This document shows positions 1 to 9,025 of a DNA stretch of 64,000 nt, piece by piece (position 1 is the first letter of the stretch; every line of letters starts with the position of its first letter). This stretch comes from Chloroflexota bacterium (GTDB taxonomy: Bacteria; Chloroflexota; Anaerolineae; Anaerolineales; Anaerolineaceae): assembly GCA_029561345.1 (NCBI GenBank), contig JAKQJC010000001.1:62001-126000 (forward strand). The letters are read 5' to 3'. The notes beneath the pieces were generated by a model. It saw only the letters and a list, made by a program, of their open reading frames with translations, had not been told where the DNA came from and searched no databases. The position numbers and the translations under genes were made by a program.

Positions 1-858
1 ACCAGCGGCAGCCTGCAGCGAGATGATTTTCTTTGCGGGTTCAGGAAAGTACACACCGATGAAGTACAGGCCAAACTGCTTTTGCACCAGGCTGATCATT
101 TCTTCAATCAGTGCCTGTGGATCGAGATTGACGCTGATTTTTTGGGCAATTTCGGTCGCCGTGCAGGTCTGGTTGAAGCGTTTTTGCAGAGTCTGGGTGC
201 GGGTTTTGACCGCAATATCCATCTTCACCTGTTGGGCCTCAAGGGTTTTGATGAGGGTCTGCTGTTTATCGAGCTGGGCCAGGGTTTGCTGGTAAAGAGC
301 CAGGACGGCAGCGCCGCCAATCAGCGCCAGCACCAGCAGAAGTGCATTGGCGTACAGCCAGTAAGGCTGGCCATCGCCGAGGAAACGCGGTGCCAGCAGC
401 ATGAGGAATTTGGTCGAAACGCCCCAACTGCAAATGGCGTAAGCCACCACCCCAAGCCCCGCCAGAACCGCGCCCGGCATGATGTCAAAGAAGATCACGG
501 CAGCGAGGGCAAAGAAGAGCATCAGCATCTGGCTTTCAAGGTTGATGCTCTTTTGAAAGAGACTGATGAAAGAGGCCGTGCAGACCAGGGTGAGAAGCGT
601 GGTGGCACGCACGGTGTAGGGCAGCTTTTTGATGAAAGTTACCAGTGTCAGCAGCAGGAAACCAGCGCTGAGGCCAATCAGCTGCGGCCAGTTCTGGTTT
701 TGAATAGCCCCAGGCAGGCTGACAAGGTACAGGATGGCGCAGAGGAAGAAGGCCACAATGGCAGCCGCATTGAGCATTTGGTTGCGGATGGCGTTGGGCG
801 CCTGCACTTGCAGCGCAGTATCGAGATCACTTTCCTGGTTGAAGAGAAATATTTTCAT
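1..858 (-). CDS. Membrane protein with C-terminal GAF domain, partial at left edge
   Basis: Only the first 286 codons are inside the window, with no stop, so the reading frame runs off the left edge. Residues 25-195 form about six or seven hydrophobic segments. A Gln/Lys-rich coiled coil follows at about 195-235, then the start of a GAF domain (EIAQKISVNLDPQALIEEMI) that continues beyond the edge. The start ATG overlaps the stop of the preceding sensor gene (TGATG), so translation is probably coupled. Seen: membrane segments, coiled coil, GAF start. Inferred: the missing part may hold the histidine kinase that the upstream sensor lacks, but this cannot be seen here. Confidence 0.8.
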   Translation of the reverse strand, partial: MKIFLFNQESDLDTALQVQAPNAIRNQMLNAAAIVAFFLCAILYLVSLPGAIQNQNWPQLIGLSAGFLLLTLVTFIKKLPYTVRATTLLTLVCTASFISLFQKSINLESQMLMLFFALAAVIFFDIMPGAVLAGLGVVAYAICSWGVSTKFLMLLAPRFLGDGQPYWLYANALLLVLALIGGAAVLALYQQTLAQLDKQQTLIKTLEAQQVKMDIAVKTRTQTLQKRFNQTCTATEIAQKISVNLDPQALIEEMISLVQKQFGLYFIGVYFPEPAKKIISLQAAAG

Positions 859-3800
859 CAGGCATTCTCCTTACCATTTTTGCGTTCGGGCCGCGGTGTG
901 GTGACAGGCGCGGGTTCCGCAAGGGGTGTCTGGCCGATGGTGACTTCAATCGAAGTGCGGCGGGCGCCAAGCGCTTTGTTGATTTCATCTGCGGAGGTGG
1001 CGAGGATGGCGTTGATGTCGGTGGCGCGGCGGATGCGGCTGGTCACTTCGTAGAGCAGGTATTGGCGTTCAATCTGCTTGCGCACCTGTTCGAGCAGGCG
1101 GGCGTTGATGACGATGGCCGCCATGGAGCCGCCGAGGGTGCCGAGCATATCGCGATCTTCTTCACCAAAGGCTGCCAGGTCATAGCTTTCAACATTGATC
1201 ACGCCGATGGCTTCGTCACCGAAGAAGAGCGGGGCGGCGATTTCTGAGCGGATGTTGTCATCCAGGGCCACATAGCGCGGATCGGTGCGGGTATCCTTCA
1301 CCCAGACCACTTTCCGTTCAGAGAGCGTGGAGCCGATGATACCCTGGCCGAGGCGCACACGGGTTTGTTCAATATTGGCCACCCGTTCATAACCAGCCCA
1401 GGCTTTCAGTTCAAGCATTTCAGTTTCCGGATTGAGCAGGAAAATGCCGATGTGGCTTTCTGGCAGAATGGTTCTCAAGCCGTCCACAATCACTTTCAGG
1501 GCGTCGGAAACAGACTGGCTGGCGGAGGCTGCCGTGGTGATTTCGTGCAGCAGGCGCTGCTGGAGCAGGTGACGCTGAGCATTGTCGTACAGGCTGGTGT
1601 TAGACACAGCCACAGCCACCTGGTCGGCAAGCACCTGAAGAATGGCGATGTCATCGGGCATGAAGGCGTTGATCTGAGTGGATTGCACATCCACTGCGCC
1701 AATGATTTTGTCGCCGGATTTCAGCGGAATGGCCAGCTCGGCGCGGGTATCGGGGAGCAGTGGGTTGGGACGGTGGGAGGGGTCATCGGTGACGTTGTTG
1801 GCCACCACAGGCTCACCGCGAGAGGTGGCCTGCCCCACCATGGATTTGGAGCCAACGCCCAGTTTGTGGCGGTTTTGCTTCATCTGCCGGCCGGCCTCAC
1901 CGGTTGACTCGCGCAGCACGGCAAATTCACCCAGCGGATCGAGCAGGAAGATGGAGGCGTGATAGAAGCCAAACCGTTCCTTGACCAGGTTCACCACCCG
2001 TACCAGCAGTTCATCCAGCTGGCGCGACTCAGACACATCTTTGGCAATTTCAGCCGTAGTTTGCAGCTGGGCCGCGCGGCGTTGGGCCACTTCCTGAGAT
2101 TTCATCAATTCAGACACATCGCGGGAAATGCCCAGAATGCCGATAATTTCGTTATTTTTGTCGCGCAAGGGGGCTTTGGTGGTCAGCAGCCATGAATCAG
2201 GATGGTCAGGACGCAAATCTTTTTCAATTTTCTGAATGGGTTCCTGAGTGGAAAGGATATTCAGTTCATCTTCAAAGTGCTGGCGGGCCTGTTCAGGAGG
2301 GTAGAAATCAAAATCGGTTTTTCCAACCAGTTCCGCTTCAGAGGAGACTTCCAGATAGGTGCGGCAGGAAATGTTGGCACGCAGGAAGGCCCCGCCGCGG
2401 TCTTTGAAGAAGACCTGTTCAGGCATGGTGTTCAGCAGGGTATCAAAGAGATGTTTTTCTTCCGCAAGACTGTTGACGGTGAGATTAATCTCATTGACCC
2501 GCCGTGCATTATAGATGGAAACGGCCAGGCCGTTGGCAACAGCTTCAAGGCGCAGGCGATCAGTCTCAGTGTAGCGGCGTTCATGTTCGCGGTCCTGTAA
2601 TACCAGGGCGCCAAAGGCTTTGCCTTCCAGCAGCAGGGGAATGCCCAGCCACGATTTTGGCGCAGAACCCAGGGCATCATCGCCAGGCAGGGTGACCTGA
2701 TTTTCGATATTCTCTGAAATGAGGATGGAACGGCCGCTGCCCATCAGGCGGGATGCCAGGCCGGCGGCCACAGGCAGGGAAGCATCGGAGATGATTTCCA
2801 CGCCGGCATTATGATAGGGGATTTCGATGCGCCCGTTGTCGGGGTCATAGAGCAGCACATAGAATTCTGTCTGTCCAATGACCGTATTGATGTAACGGAA
2901 GAGAGCGCGGTAAAGGTTCAGGATATCGGTCTCAAGCAGGAACCCGAGGGTAGTTTGAGCGGTATCCTGCGTGTTTTGCAGGCGCTGGGTGATTTCTGTG
3001 GTGGTGCGGTGCTGATTAATGGCAGTGGAGATGATTTCGACCAGGCTGGAGAAAGGTTGAATGCGGGCAGCGGCCAGTCCGTCGCGTTCGGTGGAGGAGA
3101 TCACCACAATGCCGGTGAGCTGGCCGGAGGCATAAATGGGGAAGAGGGCATAGGCCAGACCGCCCAGGCGCCGGAAGATGGCGATGAGGCCCGATAATTC
3201 TGCCGGCGGAGTCATGATATCTGACAGGACCATGGCGGTGGGGGTGGGCAGAATTTTCTGAGCTGCTTGAAGAGGAATGCGTTCTTGAGGCAGAGGGGGG
3301 GTGTCTTTGCCAGGGAGGTCGTTCAATGAGACCAGGTGCAGATAATCACCTTCGCGCACCAGCAGGCCGGTCATATAGGGGGTGCGTTTAAGGGCATTGA
3401 CGGTGATCTGGAGCACATCGGCTTCGTTGGCGGCAGTGATGATCTGGTGGCTGCTCTGGTAGAGCAGGGAGGTGCCCTGCAGGGTATCCTGGGCGGCATG
3501 CAGCAGGTTGATGTTTTCCACAGCGGTGGCCAGCTGGTTTGATAGGGTATCCAGCACGCTCATGAGGTCTGGCGAATAGGCATTTTCCTGGGCGCTTTGC
3601 AGCACCAGCACGCCCAAAACACGGAAGCCCAGTGAGAGCGGCAGACCGGCTTCAGATTTCACCTGGAAAAGCAGGTTGTCACGGATCATAAAGGGGTAAT
3701 CGGTTACATTGTTGATGATGCGGGCTTCGTTGTGTGAAGCCACCCAGCCAGCCAGCGACTGAGAGTTGGCTGGCACACGGTAACCTTTGCGTTTGAGCAT

Positions 3801-5213
3801 TTCAGTGGTGGCGCCAGCCGATTTGCGCAGGATGGCGTATGAACCGGTCTGATCCATCAGGTAGATGCAGACGCTCTGGCAGTTGAAGCGTTCCAGAACC
3901 AGTTCGCAGGTCTTTTCGAGCAGTTCGTCCAGTTCAATGTTGGAGGCGGCGAGCTGAGCCACTTCAGAAGCTGTTTTCAGCTGGCGGGTGCGTTCCTTGA
4001 CTTCGCCTTCCAGGTTCTGATAGACGTTGGTCAGGTCAACCGCCATGCGATTGAAGGTGGTGGCCAAAACGCCGATTTCATCAGAGCGCTGAATGTTGGA
4101 GCGTTCCGACCATTTGCCTTCGGAGAAGCTCTGAGCTGTTTGCGCCAGACTGATCAGGGGGGTGGTGAGGGTGCGGGCGCCAAACCAGCCCAAGATGCCA
4201 ATGACCAGGAGGGTGGCGATGAGGAGGCCAATGGTGACTGGAGCCGCATCAAGCAGGGGTTTATACACGATATTAAGGGGAATTTCTGTCAGCAGACTGA
4301 TGTCAAGAGAGGGGATGTATTTTCCATAAGAAAGCACATCCACATTATAGGCAGACGTATATTCACTGAAGCCAGCCTGATCAACCGTATCCAGCATGCT
4401 TTTTAATTTGGCCTGCTGTCCGGACGCAGCCGCCAGGCGTCCTTCGGCGGGGCCGGCTGATTTGATTTCTGTCAGGTTGTTGGCGGGATCGTAAATCAGA
4501 ACTTTGGCGGAGGGGTATAGGTTGATGGTGGAGCTGTAAATTTGGTCGAGGTTAATTTTTGAGATGCCCACCACGGTGACCATGATATTGTTGTTTTCGT
4601 CCATGATGGGATAGGTGGTGACAATGACCCAGGTGTTCTTGTATAAATCAAGGGTGGAAATGCCATCAATGGCGCGGGTTTTCCGTCCCTGCAGCAGGCC
4701 GCGCAGTTTATCATCCTCGTTGAGGGTCAAATTGCGCCAACGCTGCTGCGAGTACATGAAGATTTTATAATCCGGGGTCACCAGAATAAAATCATCGAAC
4801 AGCGTTTTGTTCTGGGTGCGTTGAGGCAGGTTCAGAGACTCCATCACGGCTGCCGATGCCAGGGCATAGGTGGCGCGGTTATCGGGTGCGGCAAGAGCGG
4901 TAACGATGTTGGATAGGAAGGAGCCCTGAGTGGCGGTTGTTTCGAGTGACCGCCCTCGGGCTTCGTTATCCTGGCTGATCTGGCTGATCTGGTTGTTTAC
5001 CAGGGTACGGAGGTGATCGGAGACCTGAGAATAGATTTGATTGCGGTACTGCCAGATCAGTGCGGTGCCGACCAGCAATACAGGAAACAAAGATAGAACC
5101 CAAAGAGAGATCAAAATGGTTTGGGCAAGGCTGCCGCGGGAACCTTTGGTTTTGGGTGTCTCGAGTTTGGTCCGGATAGGAATCTGACTGGTGGGCGTTG
5201 TACCTTCGGCCAT
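858..5213 (-). CDS. Multi-GAF/PAS transmembrane sensor without a kinase domain
   Basis: A 1451-residue membrane sensor. Order: TM helix about 28-52; extracytoplasmic Cache-like ligand domain about 55-320; TM helix about 322-345; HAMP about 345-400; coiled coil; three GAF domains about 411-575, 577-738 and 761-904; PAS about 924-1034 (MPEQVFFKDRGGAFLRAN); two more GAF domains about 1051-1191 and 1218-1361; then a helical stretch and a Pro/Arg-rich tail. I see no HisKA, HATPase, GGDEF, EAL or methyl-accepting output domain, which is unusual for this size. The ATG follows AAAGGAG. Two receiver genes lie just upstream and the next gene overlaps its stop. It probably passes its signal to a partner protein. 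Confidence 0.88.
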   Translation of the reverse strand: MAEGTTPTSQIPIRTKLETPKTKGSRGSLAQTILISLWVLSLFPVLLVGTALIWQYRNQIYSQVSDHLRTLVNNQISQISQDNEARGRSLETTATQGSFLSNIVTALAAPDNRATYALASAAVMESLNLPQRTQNKTLFDDFILVTPDYKIFMYSQQRWRNLTLNEDDKLRGLLQGRKTRAIDGISTLDLYKNTWVIVTTYPIMDENNNIMVTVVGISKINLDQIYSSTINLYPSAKVLIYDPANNLTEIKSAGPAEGRLAAASGQQAKLKSMLDTVDQAGFSEYTSAYNVDVLSYGKYIPSLDISLLTEIPLNIVYKPLLDAAPVTIGLLIATLLVIGILGWFGARTLTTPLISLAQTAQSFSEGKWSERSNIQRSDEIGVLATTFNRMAVDLTNVYQNLEGEVKERTRQLKTASEVAQLAASNIELDELLEKTCELVLERFNCQSVCIYLMDQTGSYAILRKSAGATTEMLKRKGYRVPANSQSLAGWVASHNEARIINNVTDYPFMIRDNLLFQVKSEAGLPLSLGFRVLGVLVLQSAQENAYSPDLMSVLDTLSNQLATAVENINLLHAAQDTLQGTSLLYQSSHQIITAANEADVLQITVNALKRTPYMTGLLVREGDYLHLVSLNDLPGKDTPPLPQERIPLQAAQKILPTPTAMVLSDIMTPPAELSGLIAIFRRLGGLAYALFPIYASGQLTGIVVISSTERDGLAAARIQPFSSLVEIISTAINQHRTTTEITQRLQNTQDTAQTTLGFLLETDILNLYRALFRYINTVIGQTEFYVLLYDPDNGRIEIPYHNAGVEIISDASLPVAAGLASRLMGSGRSILISENIENQVTLPGDDALGSAPKSWLGIPLLLEGKAFGALVLQDREHERRYTETDRLRLEAVANGLAVSIYNARRVNEINLTVNSLAEEKHLFDTLLNTMPEQVFFKDRGGAFLRANISCRTYLEVSSEAELVGKTDFDFYPPEQARQHFEDELNILSTQEPIQKIEKDLRPDHPDSWLLTTKAPLRDKNNEIIGILGISRDVSELMKSQEVAQRRAAQLQTTAEIAKDVSESRQLDELLVRVVNLVKERFGFYHASIFLLDPLGEFAVLRESTGEAGRQMKQNRHKLGVGSKSMVGQATSRGEPVVANNVTDDPSHRPNPLLPDTRAELAIPLKSGDKIIGAVDVQSTQINAFMPDDIAILQVLADQVAVAVSNTSLYDNAQRHLLQQRLLHEITTAASASQSVSDALKVIVDGLRTILPESHIGIFLLNPETEMLELKAWAGYERVANIEQTRVRLGQGIIGSTLSERKVVWVKDTRTDPRYVALDDNIRSEIAAPLFFGDEAIGVINVESYDLAAFGEEDRDMLGTLGGSMAAIVINARLLEQVRKQIERQYLLYEVTSRIRRATDINAILATSADEINKALGARRTSIEVTIGQTPLAEPAPVTTPRPERKNGKENA

Positions 5214-5239
5214 GCGCTATCGCTCCTTTTACACAAGGT

Positions 5240-5677
5240 TTAATACATTTCCCAGACGGGTTTACCATTCATAATGCGTTGAATCTGGTCCGGGAAACGA
5301 TCAGGATCGAGGGGTTTGCCGAGGAAACCATTAAAGCCAGCCGCGCGGGCTTTCTTCATCTGTTCTTCGCTGGCCTCGGCGGTCACAGCAATAACAGGTA
5401 TGGATTTCAGGCGGGATGAAGAACGGATTTTCTTCAGGGCGCCGTAACCATCTTCATAAGGCAGGCGGATATCCAGCAAAATCAGGTCAATGCGGGGTAA
5501 CTGGTCGGCAAACTCCACAACTTCATAACCACTGGTTTTCCATTCGCAGTGAATGCCAAGAAAACCCAACATCCGGGCGATCAGGACAAAGTTGGAAACG
5601 TTGTCTTCCACCACCAGAACAGTGATATCACTTAAATCGCCTGCTCCAGCACCAGAAATGGGAATATCAGCTGCCAT
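5240..5677 (-). CDS. Stand-alone response-regulator receiver protein
   Basis: 145 residues, essentially one CheY-like receiver domain with a 17-residue N-terminal extension and no output domain. Key residues are present: acidic pair E24-D25, phosphoacceptor D69 (LILLDIRLP), T99 and K121 (GKP). It overlaps the 3' end of the upstream receiver gene by 11 bp and lies 26 bp from the sensor gene, so the three genes are probably cotranscribed. As a single-domain receiver it likely shuttles phosphate or controls a partner by binding. Confidence 0.9.
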   Translation of the reverse strand: MAADIPISGAGAGDLSDITVLVVEDNVSNFVLIARMLGFLGIHCEWKTSGYEVVEFADQLPRIDLILLDIRLPYEDGYGALKKIRSSSRLKSIPVIAVTAEASEEQMKKARAAGFNGFLGKPLDPDRFPDQIQRIMNGKPVWEMY

Positions 5678-6050
5678 GTTTCCTCTTCAAGAATCTTTCA
5701 ACATCTTCGAGAAAAGTGTCCACATTGATGGGCTTTTCGATGTAACCGTCGCAGCCAGCCTGGAATGAACGTTCGCGGTCGCCCTTCATGACATTGGCCG
5801 TCAGAGCGACAATGGGCACGGCATTCAGCTCAGGCCGGTTTCTTAACTGAGCGGTTAACATCAAACCATCCACCACAGGCATATTGATGTCCATCAAAAT
5901 CAAATTCGGTGTTTCTTTGGCCAGAATTGCCAGCGCCTGGGCGCTGTTTTCCGCCTCAAGAACAAGGTAATCTTCAGATTGCAAAAGCCGCCGCACTAAA
6001 AGGCGGTTAGAATCATCATCTTCAACGTAGAGAATAGTTTTATCTGCCAT
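5667..6050 (-). CDS. Stand-alone response-regulator receiver protein
   Basis: 127 residues from the ATG at 6050, chosen because AGGAGG lies 10 bases upstream and the CheY fold begins at once (MADKTILYVEDD). An in-frame Met 22 codons further upstream has no comparable ribosome site. The receiver looks complete: D11/D12 acidic cluster, phosphoacceptor D54 (LILMDINMP), T84 and K106. No output domain. It is the first gene of the leftward signalling operon and is divergent from the REC-HPt gene. Confidence 0.9.
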   Translation of the reverse strand: MADKTILYVEDDDSNRLLVRRLLQSEDYLVLEAENSAQALAILAKETPNLILMDINMPVVDGLMLTAQLRNRPELNAVPIVALTANVMKGDRERSFQAGCDGYIEKPINVDTFLEDVERFLKRKHGS

Positions 6051-6226
6051 AGAGTCGAAACCTCCTAGTAAAATTTTAACATATATTTGGAGGTTTACCA
6101 CACTCAAATGCTGCAAGAAACGTTCCCGGCGGTATTTTTTACACTGCTTTTAGGCCGCCATTACACGAATTTTAGGCAGAAAAATGGATTTCTGAGAGAA
6201 TTGCATGGATTGTGGAGGTCACAGGC

Positions 6227-6255
6227 TTGACGTGAGAAAATTTAACCGCTAAACT
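6227..6255 (+). promoter_or_regulatory. Sigma-70-type promoter for the REC-HPt gene
   Basis: TTGACG, a 17-base spacer and TAAACT lie about 50 bases upstream of the start at 6303, in the divergent intergenic region. Confidence 0.5.
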
Positions 6256-6302
6256 GTGATCAGTAAGGACCATCTTTTTGCTGCTTAGAAAGGTTACCAG
6301 CC

Positions 6303-7094
6303 ATGTCGATGGAAGAAAATGAGGGAAAATCAGTGAGAGCGAAGCCTGTGCTGCGGATTGTACTGGCCGTGAACGGCATGGTGAACCAGAAAATGGTTCA
6401 ACGGGTTTTGAACAAATTGGGCTGTCAGGCAGAGATGATGGACACCGGGGCTGATTTACTGAAAACCGCGCAAGCGGGACTGGCAGATGTGATATTAATG
6501 GATATGGATCTGCCCGATATGGATGGGTATGAGATTGCCCGCCAGATTCGCGGCAGCGCGGCGCGTCAGCCCTATTTGATTGGCATATCCGAAACCGAAG
6601 AGGAAGACCGCAGTCGGATGCTGGCAGCAGGTATTAATGAATTGATCCAGCGACCCGTGAGGGTTGAAAGCGCTGAAGCAGCTTTGCAGGCAGCTTCAGC
6701 CGTATTGAAGGCGGGAAAACTTTGCCCGGCCATTGACCGTACTTCTCTGAATATCATCTGGGAAGATATGGGTGGACTGTCGGGCGATGCTTTTACCGAA
6801 CTGGCATCGCTGTTTATGAAGGAGGCGCCTGAGCAGCTGGCAGAGCTGAAGAAGGGCCTGGATGCGGGAGATTTTGAAACGGTCCGGCGCACAGCACACA
6901 CCCTCAAAGGGAGCAGCGCTGCATTGGGTGCTGTGCGGTTTTCCACCTTTTGCCGCACGCTGGAAAAAATGGCCCGTGCCGGAGATTTATCGCAGGGCAA
7001 GGAGGCTCTGGCGGATATTGAAAAGGAATACCACGCTTTGATGAATGAGCTGGTTGAAATGATTTCTGATTCTTCTTCCCTAATGGCGAGGTAG
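6303..7094 (+). CDS. Degenerate receiver fused to an HPt phosphotransfer domain
   Basis: 263 residues. Residues 17-135 resemble the receiver of hybrid kinases (IVLAVNGMVNQKMVQRVL). The phosphoacceptor position is kept (D67 in LMDMDLP), but the usual acidic Mg-binding pair is replaced by Asn-Gly (N24-G25) and the conserved Lys by Arg (QRP, R117). Residues 160-250 form an HPt domain with the phosphoryl-accepting His at H199 (AHTLKGSSAALG). Inferred: the HPt histidine is the active part and the receiver may be weak or phosphorylation-independent. Five bases separate it from the HPt-REC-REC-GGDEF gene, so the two probably act together. Confidence 0.88.
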   Translation: MSMEENEGKSVRAKPVLRIVLAVNGMVNQKMVQRVLNKLGCQAEMMDTGADLLKTAQAGLADVILMDMDLPDMDGYEIARQIRGSAARQPYLIGISETEEEDRSRMLAAGINELIQRPVRVESAEAALQAASAVLKAGKLCPAIDRTSLNIIWEDMGGLSGDAFTELASLFMKEAPEQLAELKKGLDAGDFETVRRTAHTLKGSSAALGAVRFSTFCRTLEKMARAGDLSQGKEALADIEKEYHALMNELVEMISDSSSLMAR

Positions 7095-7099
7095 CCAGC

Positions 7100-8779
7100 A
7101 TGGCGCAAATTGACCCCAACAAAGAATCGCAGCTTTTGCGCGATGAGTTTCTAAGCAGCCTGGAACCGCATTTGAGCGAAATTGCGGCAGCCTGCCGTTT
7201 CTGCTTTGATGAAGACCGCAGCCCTGCCAGCCTGAAGGATCTGCTGTTCCTGGTGCACCGTCTGGCTGGATCGGCGGCGGTGTTCAATTATCATGAAATC
7301 AGCATGGCGCTTAAGAAAATTGAAGCGGTGCTTCTGGGCTTCAAAGCCCGTTATGAGGCAGCGCCTGAAGAAGCGGATGTTTCTTTTTTTGAACAGGCAA
7401 AGCCGCGTCTCAAGGTGCTGTTTGATGAACTGCGGGCAGCAGCGGATCGGAAAAAACTGGTCTTAAGCGATGCCTTGCAGCAGGTCAGCAATGAGCCTTC
7501 CCTGAAGGAGACCCGGGCTTCAAAACTGGTTTACCTGGTTGAGGATGACCCCATTCAGGCAAGAGAGCTGGCCACCCAGGTGGGGTATTTTGGCTACACC
7601 GTCAGCGTGTTTAACCTGATTGATCAGCTTCGGACAGCTGTTAATGAAAAATTGCCGGCGGTGATTTTAATGGATATGGCTTTCCCGGAAGATGAAGAGG
7701 GGGGCGCGAGAATTGTGCATGAATTGCGCGCCAGCCTGGGGAAAGTATTTGAAGTGGTGCCAGTGATCTTTATTTCCGCCAGCGACGATATTCACACCCG
7801 CCTGATGGCGGTGCGGGCGGGTGGGCAGGCCTACTTTACCAAACCGGTGGACGTGGGCAGCCTGATTGATGCGCTGGACCAATTGACCGTGCATGAAAAG
7901 CAGGCGCCATACCGGGTTTTAATTGTGGAAGATTCCATCACCCAGGCAGGGTTGTATTCCTCCATGCTCAAACATTATGCCGTTGAAACGCAGATTATTT
8001 CAGATCCGCTAAAGGTAATGAAAGCCATTGTGGAATTCAATCCCGATCTCATCCTGCTGGATATGTACATGCCGGAGTGCAACGGCAACGAACTGGCTCA
8101 GGTGATCCGCCAGAATGAGACTTATGTCAGCATCCCGATCGTTTTTCTTTCGGCTGAAACAGACAAGGATAAGCAGCTTGAGGCGATGAGCGCGGGCGGC
8201 GATGACTTCCTTTCCAAGCCCATCAAGGCCACCCACCTGATCAAGGCGGTGACCAGCCGGGTGGAACGCTACCGCAAACTGAGAGCTTTGATGATGAATG
8301 ACAGCTTGACGGGTTTGCTAAACCACACCTCCATCAAAGTCCGCCTGACCCAGGAGCTGAACCGCTCGCGGCGGCAGGAAAACGGCGTGTTGAGCTATGT
8401 GATGCTGGATATTGATCATTTCAAGAACATCAATGATTCCTATGGACATGCCACCGGTGACCGGGTTTTGAAGAGCCTGGCGCGTTTTCTGCAGCAAAGG
8501 CTGCGCCGCAGCGATGTGATTGGCCGCTACGGCGGCGAAGAATTTGCCATCATACTGCCAGATACCCCGCTCGAACAGGCTTATGCGCTGATGCAGGAAC
8601 TGAACCACGGGTTTTCAAAGGTGCATCACATTGCCGGCAAACAGGAATTTTCGGTCACCTTCAGCGCAGGCGTGGCGGGCTATCCCAATTTCATGGAAGC
8701 ATCCGAATTGAGCGACGCTGCTGACATGGCTTTATACCAGGCCAAAAATTCAGGCCGCAACCGCGTGATGACCGGTTGA
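7100..8779 (+). CDS. HPt-REC-REC-GGDEF diguanylate cyclase response regulator
   Basis: 559 residues. Order: N-terminal HPt domain with H53 (HRLAGSA); receiver 1 about 140-262 with E147-D148-D149 and phosphoacceptor D191; receiver 2 about 270-392 with E276-D277 and phosphoacceptor D320; GGDEF domain about 397-559 with an intact GGEEF active site and an RxxD product-inhibition site (RRSD) five residues before it. It should make cyclic di-GMP in the cytoplasm under phosphorelay control. Having its own HPt suggests it can take part in relay transfer as well as receive phosphate. The 3' end overlaps the convergent FeoC-like gene by 30 bp. Confidence 0.93.
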   Translation: MAQIDPNKESQLLRDEFLSSLEPHLSEIAAACRFCFDEDRSPASLKDLLFLVHRLAGSAAVFNYHEISMALKKIEAVLLGFKARYEAAPEEADVSFFEQAKPRLKVLFDELRAAADRKKLVLSDALQQVSNEPSLKETRASKLVYLVEDDPIQARELATQVGYFGYTVSVFNLIDQLRTAVNEKLPAVILMDMAFPEDEEGGARIVHELRASLGKVFEVVPVIFISASDDIHTRLMAVRAGGQAYFTKPVDVGSLIDALDQLTVHEKQAPYRVLIVEDSITQAGLYSSMLKHYAVETQIISDPLKVMKAIVEFNPDLILLDMYMPECNGNELAQVIRQNETYVSIPIVFLSAETDKDKQLEAMSAGGDDFLSKPIKATHLIKAVTSRVERYRKLRALMMNDSLTGLLNHTSIKVRLTQELNRSRRQENGVLSYVMLDIDHFKNINDSYGHATGDRVLKSLARFLQQRLRRSDVIGRYGGEEFAIILPDTPLEQAYALMQELNHGFSKVHHIAGKQEFSVTFSAGVAGYPNFMEASELSDAADMALYQAKNSGRNRVMTG

Positions 8780-9025
8780 GGCGGCGCGGCGGCCTTTTTC
8801 GGTGAGAACCAGAGCCTGCCCCTGCATATGAAATAGACAGCCATCCGCAGCTGCGCAGTGCCCGCATGAGGCCGCGCAGCTGTTCATTTCTTCCAGGTAG
8901 CCCATCTGCACCAGGCGAATGATCATCTCATCCAGAAGGGGCAGGCTGGTTCCCAGGGCAGAGGCCAGGGCGGTTTTGTTTTGCGGCTGCTGGCTGGACA
9001 GGATTTGCAGAAGGCGGTTGAGCAT
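8750..9025 (-). CDS. FeoC-like winged-helix protein with Cys cluster
   Basis: 91 residues. The N-terminal half looks like a small winged helix (ALASALGTSLPLLDEMIIRLVQMGYLEE). It is followed by four cysteines spaced CxxxCxxCxxxxxC (C50, C54, C57, C63), as in FeoC proteins that bind an iron-sulfur cluster. The ATG overlaps the feoB stop as TGATG, which supports coupled translation and the start choice. FeoC proteins regulate or stabilise FeoB. The assignment rests on fold pattern, cysteines and position; overall similarity to classical FeoC is not established. Confidence 0.8.
   Translation of the reverse strand: MLNRLLQILSSQQPQNKTALASALGTSLPLLDEMIIRLVQMGYLEEMNSCAASCGHCAAADGCLFHMQGQALVLTEKGRRAASTGHHAVAA

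Noticed and set aside
82-1053. Plus-strand open frame of 323 codons
   Set aside because: It is the shadow of two real minus-strand genes; its translation shows no motif, while the minus strand gives a clean membrane-GAF protein and a GAF sensor.
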